Origin: Pseudarthrobacter sp. NIBRBAC000502770
Lineage (GTDB): Bacteria; Actinomycetota; Actinomycetes; Actinomycetales; Micrococcaceae
Direction: 5' to 3'
NCBI RefSeq assembly: GCF_006517815.1
Contig: NZ_CP041198.1
Coordinates: 3,844,001-3,908,000, forward strand
Length of the DNA stretch: 64,000 bases
Part shown: positions 33,328 to 41,111 of the stretch, in pieces
How the letters are laid out: each line of letters opens with the position of its first letter
Numbering within the stretch: position 1 is the stretch's first letter
Position numbers and translations under genes: made by a program
Notes under the pieces: model-generated
What the model saw: only the letters and a program-made list of their open reading frames with translations
Told to the model about the DNA's origin: nothing
Databases searched by the model: none

Positions 33328-34673
33328 CTGGCGTCCTCCACGAGGACCAGGTCGCGGCCGTTGGTTTCCGGGGTGAAGAACGTGGTGGCGAACGAGATTG
33401 CCGCCAGGACCAGCGAGTACAGGGCGGGTACGAGCCACGAGTGGTTGGTGGCGGCCAGCAGGGCCACGCCGATCATTGGGGCGAAGCCGCCGGCGAGTAC
33501 CGCGGAAAGTTCACGGCTGAGGGCCACGCCGGTGAAGCGGTGCTGCGAGCCGAAGAGTTCCGGGAGCAGGGCGCACTGCGGGCCAAGCATGGACTGCACG
33601 CCCAGGGCGATGCCCACCACCATGACCACCCAGACCAGGGCCACATTGCCGAGCGTCACCAGGTAGAAGGCCGGCAGGGCGATGACGGCCTGGAACAGCG
33701 CGCCGTAGCGGTACACGGGAACCCGGCCAAAACGGTCGGACAGGGCGCCGAAGGCAACAACCAGGACCGCTGCGAAGCCGGCGGCAATCAGCAGGCCGGT
33801 GGGGCCGATGAATTTATCGCCGGGGAAGACGCCGGCCGGCATGCTGATGAAGGAAACCAGCAGCGCGGAGTAGATGGACGAGTTGCCGTTTTCGCCCATG
33901 CGGAGGCCGATGCCCACCAGCACGTTCTTCTTCGAGTGCTTCCAGATCTGGCCCACCGGGTTCTTGACTACGGCCTTGTGCTTCTCCAGTTCCTGGAAGA
34001 CCGGGGTCTCCTTGAGGCGGAGGCGGATGAAGACGGCAATCGCGATCAGGATGATGCTGGCCAGGAACGGAACGCGCCACAGCCAGCCCTGCAGGACCTG
34101 CTTGTCCGCCAGTGCCATCAGGGCAAAGGTTCCGGCGCCCAGGAGGGTTCCCAGCTGGATGCCTACGAACGGCAGCGAGGCAAAGAATCCACGACGACGG
34201 CGCGGGGCCACCTCGGAGATGAGGGTGGTGGCGCCTGCCTGCTCGGCGCCGGCGCCCAGGCCCTGCAGGATGCGCAGCGTCACCAGCAGCACCGCTCCCA
34301 GCATCCCCGCCTGGTCGAAGGTGGGCAGGAGGCCGATGGCGCAGCTGGACAGGCCCATCAGGCCAATGGTCAGGATGAGCACCATCTTGCGGCCGAAGCG
34401 GTCTCCGATGTGGCCGAAGACAACCCCGCCGAAGGGCCGTGCTGCGAAACCGACGCCGTAGGTGGCGAAGGAGGCGATGACGGCTCCGCTTTCGCCGAGC
34501 GGGGCGAAGAACAGCGGGCCGAAGATCAGGGCCGAGGCCAGGCCGTAAATGTAGAAGTCGTAGTACTCCAAGGCGGACCCTACGGAGCTGGCAAGTGTTG
34601 CCCTTCGCAGCTGGTCCGGATCGACGACGGCGCCGTCCGTAGTGGCCTGCGGTGAGTTAGTACGAGTTGTCAC
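33324..34673 (-). CDS. MFS transporter, metabolite:H+ symporter (MHS) type
   Basis: A 449-aa transporter with VGSALEYYDFYIYGLASALIF, GHIGDRFGRKMVLI, RILQGLGAGAEQAGATTLI and RRRGFFASLPFVGIQLGTLLG, the MHS family pattern. The GTG at 34673 follows GGGAG at spacing 5. The frame is open upstream into the iclR gene without protein-like sequence. It is coupled to a hydroxyacid dehydrogenase. Two CTGAAC half-sites precede it (34752-34757 and 34771-34776), matching the palindrome upstream of the neighbouring iclR. Likely cargo is a small carboxylate. Confidence 0.83.
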   Translation of the reverse strand: MTTRTNSPQATTDGAVVDPDQLRRATLASSVGSALEYYDFYIYGLASALIFGPLFFAPLGESGAVIASFATYGVGFAARPFGGVVFGHIGDRFGRKMVLILTIGLMGLSSCAIGLLPTFDQAGMLGAVLLVTLRILQGLGAGAEQAGATTLISEVAPRRRRGFFASLPFVGIQLGTLLGAGTFALMALADKQVLQGWLWRVPFLASIILIAIAVFIRLRLKETPVFQELEKHKAVVKNPVGQIWKHSKKNVLVGIGLRMGENGNSSIYSALLVSFISMPAGVFPGDKFIGPTGLLIAAGFAAVLVVAFGALSDRFGRVPVYRYGALFQAVIALPAFYLVTLGNVALVWVVMVVGIALGVQSMLGPQCALLPELFGSQHRFTGVALSRELSAVLAGGFAPMIGVALLAATNHSWLVPALYSLVLAAISFATTFFTPETNGRDLVLVEDAR

Positions 34674-34750
34674 GAAAACTCCCTCTAATGCACTCCAGGC
34701 CCCCGTTGGCCTGGTGGGATAGCGGCAACACCTGTTGTGTCGATCACTAT

Positions 34751-34776
34751 GCTGAACACAATACAGCAAGCTGAAC
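34751..34776. promoter_or_regulatory. Paired GCTGAAC half-sites before the MHS transporter
   Basis: GCTGAAC occurs at 34751-34757 and again at 34770-34776 in the same orientation, 19 bases apart, in an AT-rich promoter region. The same half-site forms the right arm of the palindrome at 35664-35683 upstream of iclR. Shared boxes of this kind fit binding by the IclR protein. Confidence 0.5.
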
Positions 34777-34831
34777 AACGAGCAACAGTTTTGTTTTTGT
34801 TTTTCGGACGACACCGTGGACGGCGCGGACC

Positions 34832-35629
34832 CTAGCCCATCGGATTGCCCAGGGAGTGGGCGAGTTCCTGCAGTTCCTTGACTATCTGGGAGCCCTGCTC
34901 CGGCGTGTAAGTGGCCTTGAGGGCTGTCACGGACAGGCCCAGGCTGGGGCCGTGGGCACCGCGGGTGGGGACGGAAACGGCGAGGCACACCACGCCGGTG
35001 GTGGATTCCTCATCCTCGAAGGCGAAGCCCTGCTCGCGGATCTCCTTCAGCTGTGCCTTGAGCTCCGCGCCGGTGCGCAGGGATTTTGGCGTGAGGACGG
35101 GAAGCTCGGCGCTGTCCGGGAACATTTCCTCCAGGTCATGGTCGCGCAGCCGCGCGATCAGGGCCTTGCCCACGGCGCACAGGGACACCGGCATCTTGTC
35201 GCCGATGTTGGACGTGAGCCGCACGGCAGGGTGCCCTTCATACCGCGCCAGGTAAATGACGTTGGTACCGTCCAGCATGGCGATCCGCACCGTTTCGCGG
35301 GAAAGGACGGAGGCCTGCTCGCAGTAACGGTAAAACTCCTGCACCTCGTCCATCCGGCCCAGGTAAGCGGCGCCCAGTTCCACCAGCTTGCGGCCCAGCG
35401 TGAACTCCGAGCCCTGCCGGCTGATCAGCCGGGCCTCCTCCAGTGCCAGCAGGAGGTTGGAGGTGGAGGACTTGGGAATTCCCACTTCGCGGGAGAGGTC
35501 GCTCAAGGTGAGACGGCCGGTGGCCGAGGCGGCGAGGGCGTCCAGGACCGCTGCTGCCCGGGTAACGGCCGGCGCCGGCGAGGTGGCTCCCGGCTTGTCG
35601 GAGGACGCGGGGATATGGGAATCGGCCAT
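34832..35629 (-). CDS. IclR family transcriptional regulator
   Basis: A 265-aa regulator. The winged helix is near residues 22-85 (LTLSDLSREVGIPKSSTSNLLLALE). The effector domain follows from about 100, with SNIGDKMPVSLCAVGKALIA and a C-terminal VSVPTRGAHGPSLGLSVTAL. It lies between the FAH/D-hydroxyacid dehydrogenase genes and the MHS transporter operon, all leftward. A 20-bp palindrome 35 bases before its start and matching half-sites before the transporter suggest it controls itself and the transporter unit. Confidence 0.87.
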   Translation of the reverse strand: MADSHIPASSDKPGATSPAPAVTRAAAVLDALAASATGRLTLSDLSREVGIPKSSTSNLLLALEEARLISRQGSEFTLGRKLVELGAAYLGRMDEVQEFYRYCEQASVLSRETVRIAMLDGTNVIYLARYEGHPAVRLTSNIGDKMPVSLCAVGKALIARLRDHDLEEMFPDSAELPVLTPKSLRTGAELKAQLKEIREQGFAFEDEESTTGVVCLAVSVPTRGAHGPSLGLSVTALKATYTPEQGSQIVKELQELAHSLGNPMG

Positions 35630-35663
35630 GGTTCTCCTCAGGTCGCCAAGGTGGAGTGCGGTT

Positions 35664-35683
35664 GCGTTCAGTCAGCTGAACGC
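35664..35683. promoter_or_regulatory. 20-bp perfect palindrome upstream of iclR
   Basis: GCGTTCAG-TCAG-CTGAACGC has perfect 8-bp arms around a 4-base centre. It lies 35-54 bases before the iclR start and 38 bases after the end of the FAH-family gene, a position that suits autoregulation. Confidence 0.6.
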
Positions 35684-35720
35684 GTTCCATCATAAGTGCC
35701 GCGTTGGCACACCGCTGCCG

Positions 35721-36458
35721 TCAGGCCACGAGGCTGCTGAGGGTGCCGATGCCCTCCACCCTGATGTCCACCCGGTCCCCGGGCTCGACGGGAACCACTG
35801 TGGCGGGCGCTCCGGTCATCACCACGTCGCCGGGTTCCAGGGTCAGCCATGACGTGACATAGATGAGGCACTCCACCACCGAGGAGGGGAGGTTGAAGGT
35901 CCCGGACGTGGCCTTGGCTATCCCGTTGACGTAAACGTCGATGGCCACCTTTTCGGGATCCGGGAGTTTGGTTTCTATCCAGGGGCCCATGGGTGTGTAG
36001 TTGACGCCGGCCTTGCCCTGGAAGTTCCGCTCGTCCACCGCGTTCTGGTCCACGTTGGTGACATCGTTGACGCAGGTGTAGCCGAAGACGTGCTCCAGGG
36101 CGTTTTCCGCGGTCAGGTTGGCGGCGGTCCTGCCCATCACGACGGCGAGTTCACCCTCGGCATTGACCGTGCCCTGTCCACGGACCGCGGTGATGGCGTC
36201 GCCCGGGCCGGCGATGGTGTGGACGGACTTGTGCCACGCCTGGATGGGCAGGGGATGGTCATTCAAAGTGCGGTTATGGCCAATGCCCAGGACGACGGCG
36301 GGCCTCACCGGGGCGAGGAATACTGCCTCGCTGTGGGTGGTGGCAGCGCCGGTGTAGCGGAGGGTTCCCTCGAACGGGTCGACGATGTGGTCCCAGCCGC
36401 CGTCGCTCCCAACGGCGTATTGCGGACCAGCTGCTGTCTGTAGTCTTGCGATGCGCAC
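35721..36458 (-). CDS. Fumarylacetoacetate hydrolase (FAH) family protein
   Basis: A 245-aa protein of the FAH superfamily. HTIAGPGDAITAVRGQGTVNAEGELAVVMGR holds the metal-binding Glu pair near residues 99-103. GYTCVNDVTNVDQNAVD, GPWIETKLPDP, STFNLPSSVVECLIYVTSWLTLEPGDVVMTGAPA are family segments. Members cleave C-C bonds in beta-diketo acids, decarboxylate oxaloacetate or isomerise ring-cleavage products. The start is GTG at 36458 after GGAG; the gene follows a D-2-hydroxyacid dehydrogenase by 17 bases and is co-transcribed. Together they handle a keto/hydroxy acid intermediate; substrate unknown. Confidence 0.87.
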   Translation of the reverse strand: MRIARLQTAAGPQYAVGSDGGWDHIVDPFEGTLRYTGAATTHSEAVFLAPVRPAVVLGIGHNRTLNDHPLPIQAWHKSVHTIAGPGDAITAVRGQGTVNAEGELAVVMGRTAANLTAENALEHVFGYTCVNDVTNVDQNAVDERNFQGKAGVNYTPMGPWIETKLPDPEKVAIDVYVNGIAKATSGTFNLPSSVVECLIYVTSWLTLEPGDVVMTGAPATVVPVEPGDRVDIRVEGIGTLSSLVA

Positions 36459-36475
36459 CGGTTCTCCGCCCCGTC

Positions 36476-37528
36476 CTAGTAGAAGTGGACCGTGTCCACG
36501 AGGTGGGGGAGGTCCCCGCCGTCGAGGAATGTCCGGAGGTTGCTGCAGAACCGCTCGGTGATCAGGCGGTTCTCCGCGGCGCTGAGGGCGGAGGTGTGCG
36601 GCGAGACCATAACCTTCGGGTGGTTCCACAGGGGGCTGTCCTGCGGCAGCGGCTCCACGGCGAAGACGTCGAGGCAGGCGTAGCCCACCTGGCCGTTGTC
36701 CAGTGCCTCCAGCAGCGCCTCCTCATCCACCACGGTCCCGCGGCCCACGTTGACGAAGGTGGTTCCGGGCTTCATGGCGGCGAACAGTTCACGGTTGAAC
36801 AGTTTCTCCGTGTAGGCGGTGCCGGGCAGGGTGTTGACGACGGCGTCTGCCGTGGCCAGGAGGGCGGGGAGGCCTTCGTTGTCTGTCACTTCGTCGATGC
36901 CGTCGATGGGTTCAACGGTCCGTTTGGTGCCGTTGACCTTCATGCCGAGCGCTTTGGCTATCCGGGCGGTTTCCAGGCCGATTTCGCCGAGGCCGGTGAT
37001 CACCAGGGTTGATCCGTTGACCAGCCGGGTAGGAACGCGGAGTTCGGGCCAGATTTTCGACGCCTGGTCCTGGGCAAGTTCGGCGCTGCGCTTGAAGCCG
37101 TTGAGGATTCCCATCGCGGCGAACTCGGCCAGAGGCAGGGCGTGGACTCCGGCGGAGGTGGTGACCTTGAACTTCTGCAGGAGATCCTGGCTCAGGCCCG
37201 ATGCCTTGACGGCTCCGCCCGCCCCGGCCGCCATAGCGTGGACCCACTCCAGCCTGGGGTTTTGGCTGGCAACGCGTGCCAGCCCGGCAGGGCTTTCGTT
37301 GGGGAAGCCATACAGGACCTCGGCACTGTTGAGCATCGCCCAGTAGCGCTCGTCCTGTTCATCCGTCCGTTGGAAGGCCGGATCCCCGGCATGGTCCGCC
37401 GGATAGCGCTCCGGCGGCAGGAGATCGGGCTCGTAAAGGACGGTGACGGAGGGGTTGGCGGCACGGATGTGGTCCACAAGCTCTGCTTCAAGCGGGACGG
37501 CGATGGCCACGGTCTTGATGGAAGTCAT
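36476..37528 (-). CDS. D-2-hydroxyacid dehydrogenase (NAD-dependent)
   Basis: A protein of about 350 aa. The Rossmann motif is VITGLGEIGLETARIAKALGM, the substrate Arg in TFVNVGRGTVVDEEALLEAL, the Glu in CLDVFAVEPLP and the catalytic His in VSPHTSALSAAENR, so all active-site residues of the family are present. It interconverts a 2-keto acid and the D-2-hydroxy acid. The start at 37528 (MTSIKTVAIAV) fits the family; in-frame ATGs at 37558 and 37594 would add residues without similarity. First gene of an operon with the FAH-family hydrolase; a 40-bp symmetrical operator region lies about 230 bases upstream. Confidence 0.87.
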   Translation of the reverse strand: MTSIKTVAIAVPLEAELVDHIRAANPSVTVLYEPDLLPPERYPADHAGDPAFQRTDEQDERYWAMLNSAEVLYGFPNESPAGLARVASQNPRLEWVHAMAAGAGGAVKASGLSQDLLQKFKVTTSAGVHALPLAEFAAMGILNGFKRSAELAQDQASKIWPELRVPTRLVNGSTLVITGLGEIGLETARIAKALGMKVNGTKRTVEPIDGIDEVTDNEGLPALLATADAVVNTLPGTAYTEKLFNRELFAAMKPGTTFVNVGRGTVVDEEALLEALDNGQVGYACLDVFAVEPLPQDSPLWNHPKVMVSPHTSALSAAENRLITERFCSNLRTFLDGGDLPHLVDTVHFY

Positions 37529-37846
37529 GCGTACAGCATACTGGTCAGAGTCCTGCATATTGAACTCATTGTCCTTCCTTGCATTTCGAGCCACACTCGT
37601 CAGGGGCTACTGCGACTACGGCGTCCTTGCCCTGGGACGCTTTCTGACTCGGACGGGCCCCCTTCCATACATGTGTCCGGTTGAGGTCCAAGACCTTGAA
37701 CTGGACGTGTCAGGAAAGCTGGCTTGGGGCCTTATTCCGATGTAATTCTCGCGACAATCTGACGTCAGGTTTGGGTGTACCCCATCCTGACGTCAGGCTT
37801 GGCGGAGTGCGCGGTAGAGATAACGCCTGGTGGGTGGCTGCTCAGG
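37529..37846. other. Intergenic region with nested CTGACGTCAG palindromes
   Basis: This 318-bp gap has no convincing gene. Its main feature is at 37759-37797. CTGACGTCAG (37759-37768) and CCTGACGTCAGG (37786-37797) are spaced 28 bases centre to centre, and the stretch between them has its own symmetry (GGGT-GT-ACCC). The whole forms one imperfect dyad of about 39 bp. It lies upstream of the D-hydroxyacid dehydrogenase operon. Confidence 0.6.
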
Positions 37847-38041
37847 TCAGGCGGGGAGTACGACGACGCCCTCGCGGTTGTCAAAGGCGCGACGTGAAGT
37901 TCCAGCGATTATCCATAGGACGGTCTTGTCTTCAGTGAGTTCGTCAACTGTGCCTATCTATTGAAGAGCGGAACTTTCGGTGATGAAGACGGATTGGCCT
38001 GCTTTTAGCGCGGACCAGTTCTGGGCAACATGACTGTTCAT
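37847..38041 (-). pseudogene. Small hypothetical protein with an in-frame amber stop
   Basis: A 65-codon frame from ATG at 38041 to TGA at 37847 reads MNSHVAQNWSALKAGQSVFI, continues to an amber codon TAG at 37960-37958, and then IGTVDELTEDKTVLWIIAGT and on to a normal end. Apart from the amber codon it looks like a complete small soluble protein of a kind common on Arthrobacter plasmids. It starts 13 bases after the succinate-semialdehyde dehydrogenase stop, so it may have been the last gene of that operon. Either a single-base nonsense mutation or readthrough; a sequencing error is possible. Confidence 0.5.
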
Positions 38042-38053
38042 CGCGCCCAAATC

Positions 38054-39547
38054 CTAGTTGGGGTAGGGGTCTGCGATGCCGATGTATTGGGTGGTGGTGT
38101 ATTCGGCGATGCCTTCGGAGCCGCCTTCGCGTCCGAGGCCGGATTGTTTGACGCCGCCGAAGGGTGCTGCGGCGTTGGAGATGACGCCGGCGTTGAACCC
38201 GACCATGCCGAATTCGATCTGCTCTGCCACACGAAGGAGGCGGTTGAAGTCGCGGCTGTAGAGGTAGGACGCCAGCCCGTACTCACTGGCGTTGGCGAGT
38301 GTGATGGCTTCTTCGTCAGTGGTGAAGGTGGTGATGGGGGCGACGGGTCCGAAGATTTCCTGGCCCAGGATCGCAGCGTCGTTGGGGACGTTGGCCAGGA
38401 CGGTGGGCTGGTAGAAGTAGCCGGGCCCGTCCACGGGGGCGCCGCCGGTGACGGCCACGGCTCCGGCGTCGACAGCCGCTGATACCAGGGCGTGGACGTC
38501 GTCGCGGGCGCCGCCGTCGATGAGCGGGCCAACCTTCGTCTCCGGGTGGGTGCCGCGGCCGGTGGTCAGGGCGCCCATGGCGGCGGCGAACTTGCGGGTG
38601 AATTCCTGGGCGACGGTTTCGTGGACGAGGAAGCGGTTGGCTGCGGTGCAGGCTTCGCCCATGTTCCGCATCTTCGCCGCCATGGCCCCTTCGACGGCGG
38701 CGTCGAGGTCGGCGTCCTCGAAGACGATGAAGGGGGCGTTGCCGCCGAGTTCCATGGAGGTCCGCAGCACGTTCTGCGCCGCGTCGGCCATGAGCCGTTT
38801 CCCGACCGGGGTGGAGCCGGTGAAGGAGACCTTCCGCAGCCGGGAGTCCTTCAGCAGCGGCCCGGAGATCCCGGAGGCGGAGGAGGAGGCGACGACGTTG
38901 AGGACCCCGGCGGGCAGGCCGGCGTCAAGCATGGTCTGCGCGAAGTATTGGGCCGTGAGCGGGGTGAGCTTCGCAGGCTTCAACACCATGGTGCAGCCGG
39001 CGGCCACTGCCGGGGCGACTTTGCGGGTGGCCATGGCCAGGGGGAAGTTCCAGGGGGTGATGAGCAGGCAGGGGCCGACGGGTTTGTGCTGGACCAGGAT
39101 CTTGTTCTTGCCTTCGGGGGTGGTGAGGTAGCGGCCGTAGTCCCGGACGGCTTCCTCGGCGAACCAGCGCAGGAACTCCGCCCCGTAGGTGACTTCGCCG
39201 CGGGCTTCTGCCAGGGGTTTGCCCATTTCCAGGGTCATCAGCAGGGCGAAGTGTTCGGCGCGTTCGGTGACGAGGTCAAAGGCGCGGCGGAGGATGTCTG
39301 CGCGTACCCGGGGTGCGGTGCGCGCCCAGGAGGCCTGGACGGCGTCGGCCGCGTCCAGAGCGGCCACCGCGTCGTCGCTGGTGGCGGAGGCGAGGGTGGC
39401 GAGGACCTCGCCGGTGGCGGGGTCGTGCACATCGAACGTGCCGCCGTCGGACGCCTCGCGCCACTGACCGTTGATGAGCAGGCCGGTAGGGACGGAAGCG
39501 AGCAGGGTCGTTTCGCGGTCGATGGTCAAGGTGGTGGTTTCAGCCAT
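38054..39547 (-). CDS. gabD: NAD(P)-dependent succinate-semialdehyde dehydrogenase
   Basis: A 497-aa ALDH of the GabD type. MELGGNAPFIVFEDADLDAAV holds the Glu near residue 265. The Cys nucleophile in NMGEACTAANRF near 300 is the SSADH-specific form of the active site. FTGSTPVGKRLMADAA is the cofactor loop, and the C-terminus has APFGGVKQSGLGREGG. It oxidises succinate semialdehyde to succinate. Its ATG overlaps the riboflavin kinase stop by 8 bases, so it is the last gene of a six-gene leftward operon. This sets succinate semialdehyde as the likely end product of the ring-degrading cluster. Confidence 0.88.
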   Translation of the reverse strand: MAETTTLTIDRETTLLASVPTGLLINGQWREASDGGTFDVHDPATGEVLATLASATSDDAVAALDAADAVQASWARTAPRVRADILRRAFDLVTERAEHFALLMTLEMGKPLAEARGEVTYGAEFLRWFAEEAVRDYGRYLTTPEGKNKILVQHKPVGPCLLITPWNFPLAMATRKVAPAVAAGCTMVLKPAKLTPLTAQYFAQTMLDAGLPAGVLNVVASSSASGISGPLLKDSRLRKVSFTGSTPVGKRLMADAAQNVLRTSMELGGNAPFIVFEDADLDAAVEGAMAAKMRNMGEACTAANRFLVHETVAQEFTRKFAAAMGALTTGRGTHPETKVGPLIDGGARDDVHALVSAAVDAGAVAVTGGAPVDGPGYFYQPTVLANVPNDAAILGQEIFGPVAPITTFTTDEEAITLANASEYGLASYLYSRDFNRLLRVAEQIEFGMVGFNAGVISNAAAPFGGVKQSGLGREGGSEGIAEYTTTQYIGIADPYPN

Positions 39548-40004
39548 GTCGGCTCCTTAGATTGCGTAGCTGAAGGCCACAGGGCGCACTGCGTGTGGTT
39601 CGCGGTGAGTCTGCGGCGGGGGAGGGTGGGAAGTGGGAGAGGGACCATTGGTGGACCTGTTGGACGTCTTGTCGCAGCTGCTCCATCAGTGACTCGGCGT
39701 TTTCAAAGGCCCGTTGGGGTCGAAGTTTCGTGGCGAGTGCAATACGGATGGTTTGTCCGTAGAGATCCTCGTTGATGTTCAGGAGGTGGGCTTCCAGCAG
39801 GCGTTGTCCCTTTTCGGCGTAGAACGTCTGCCGGCGCCCTATGGAGACCGCGGCCGGAACCCACCTGCCCGCTCCGAGCCGTACGATCGCTCCCCAAACG
39901 CCGTCCTCAATGTCGTCGTTCTTTATCGGGATGTTGGCGGTGGGGAACCCGAGGAGTCTGCCTCGCTGGTCACCGTGTTCCACGGTGCCTTCGATGGTGA
40001 TCAC
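39540..40004 (-). CDS. Stand-alone riboflavin kinase (RibF C-terminal domain homologue)
   Basis: A 154-aa protein carrying only the flavokinase domain: GTVEHGDQRGRLLGFPTANI at about 6-25, GVWGAIVRLG, VSIGRRQTFYAEKGQRLLEAHLLN, and EDLYGQTIRIALATKLRPQRAF. It has the FPTAN and EAHL motifs of riboflavin kinase but no FAD synthetase half, unlike the bifunctional RibF of most bacteria. It converts riboflavin to FMN. GTG start, overlapping the NUDIX stop (GTGA); it also overlaps the next gene. Its place inside a flavin-monooxygenase operon suggests a dedicated FMN supply. Confidence 0.85.
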   Translation of the reverse strand: MITIEGTVEHGDQRGRLLGFPTANIPIKNDDIEDGVWGAIVRLGAGRWVPAAVSIGRRQTFYAEKGQRLLEAHLLNINEDLYGQTIRIALATKLRPQRAFENAESLMEQLRQDVQQVHQWSLSHFPPSPAADSPRTTRSAPCGLQLRNLRSRHG

Positions 40005-40480
40005 TGTGGTGCCCCTGTTGATGTGCCCGGCGCTGCCTGCAGGACGGTGTCGAGCCAGGGAACGCGATTGTAAAACCGGCTGATCTTGGACGGGACCGTC
40101 CAACGGTAGGCATCGTGTTCGTCGTTGATTGTCAGCCGGCGCCGGAGACTTGTCGCGGTGAAGGTGTGCACCAGCCAGGGGTTACCCTCTTGGTCCGGAA
40201 TCAGGAGTTGTTCTCCGCGCTGAAAGTCGGCCAGGTCCTGCGGCGCGAGTCCTGCTTCTTCCTCCAGCTCGGCAAGGGCCTGCTGCTCAGGGGAAACGTT
40301 CGGCTCGAGATAGCCGGTGATGCAGTGCCACAGGCCGCGTTCGTGTCCGACAGACTCGCTGCGCTTGAAGAGGGCGATCCTTCCGTGCCACTGAACGACG
40401 GTCGCGATGACCTCGCGGGGAAGGCCGGTGGTGGCTTTGTGGTCTTGTTGCAGTGTCGCCTGCTGGGTCAGGGTGTTCAT
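40001..40480 (-). CDS. NUDIX-like hydrolase with degenerate Nudix box
   Basis: A 159-aa protein with the Nudix fold. The box reads GYLEPNVSPEQQALAELEEE followed by AGL, near residues 57-79. The metal-binding EExG core is kept, but the first Glu and the Arg of the consensus are Val and Ala. The segment WHGRIALFKRSESVGHERGLWHCITG precedes it. Substrates of the family are nucleoside diphosphates linked to another group; FAD, NADH or ADP-ribose would fit a flavin-linked operon, but the altered box may mean another activity. ATG at 40480 follows GGAG; its stop overlaps the riboflavin kinase start. Confidence 0.75.
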   Translation of the reverse strand: MNTLTQQATLQQDHKATTGLPREVIATVVQWHGRIALFKRSESVGHERGLWHCITGYLEPNVSPEQQALAELEEEAGLAPQDLADFQRGEQLLIPDQEGNPWLVHTFTATSLRRRLTINDEHDAYRWTVPSKISRFYNRVPWLDTVLQAAPGTSTGAPQ

Positions 40481-40505
40481 GCGGTGCTCCGGGTAGGACA
40501 GGGTT

Positions 40506-41111
40506 TCACGCGGTGACCGCGATTTCACCGCGTGGGCGGTGAAGGCTATTTCGCGTTCGCCGGGAGAGGTACTGGTCGCTGGTCATCACTTCACACATTG
40601 GTGAGAGCAGGCCCAGCAGTGCCAGCGTCTGTTGCTGGGCTTGATCGGCGACGGCGGCGCAGCCATCGGAGATAACGGTGACGAACCGGCCGGCGTCAAC
40701 AGCGCCTAGCGCGGTAGACAGGACGCAGCAATCAGTCGCTACCCCAGTCAGGACCATGCGTGTCCCTTCCGGGACGAGGGCGGCCAGCTGTGGACCCCAC
40801 TTGGAGAACGTCGGCGCGTCGACCACCGTTGCTGTGCCTGGGACATCGATGGTGATGTCCCAGGCGTTGGAATTGGCTGGGTACCGCATCTCGTTCCAGC
40901 GCTGGTAGTAAGCGGCCCAGGCGCCGTGCTCGGTCTCGTCCCGAACGAAGCGGGTGAACACGGCGCTGGATCCGAGTTCTTGCTGGAGCTGTTCGATAAC
41001 GGGGACTATCTCGTCGTAGCGGGGAACCTGCCATTGCCCCTCGTCCCGGAAGACCCGCTGCATGTCGATCACGACGAGTCTGACTACGTCGGGGCGAGGG
41101 GCGGATGTCAC
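40506..41111 (-). CDS. Isochorismatase-family cysteine hydrolase (RutB/amidohydrolase-like)
   Basis: A 201-aa cysteine hydrolase. The catalytic triad is visible: Asp16 in LVVIDMQRVF, Lys104 in FSKWGPQL and Cys129 in TGVATDCCVLSTA, with DAGRFVTVISDGCAAVADQ after it. Members include nicotinamidase, N-carbamoylsarcosine amidase and RutB, which cut amide or ureido groups. In this operon a formamide or amide released by ring opening is the natural substrate. The GTG start at 41111 overlaps the permease stop (GTGA). The C-terminal tail is about 20 residues longer than the core fold. Confidence 0.85.
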   Translation of the reverse strand: MTSAPRPDVVRLVVIDMQRVFRDEGQWQVPRYDEIVPVIEQLQQELGSSAVFTRFVRDETEHGAWAAYYQRWNEMRYPANSNAWDITIDVPGTATVVDAPTFSKWGPQLAALVPEGTRMVLTGVATDCCVLSTALGAVDAGRFVTVISDGCAAVADQAQQQTLALLGLLSPMCEVMTSDQYLSRRTRNSLHRPRGEIAVTA

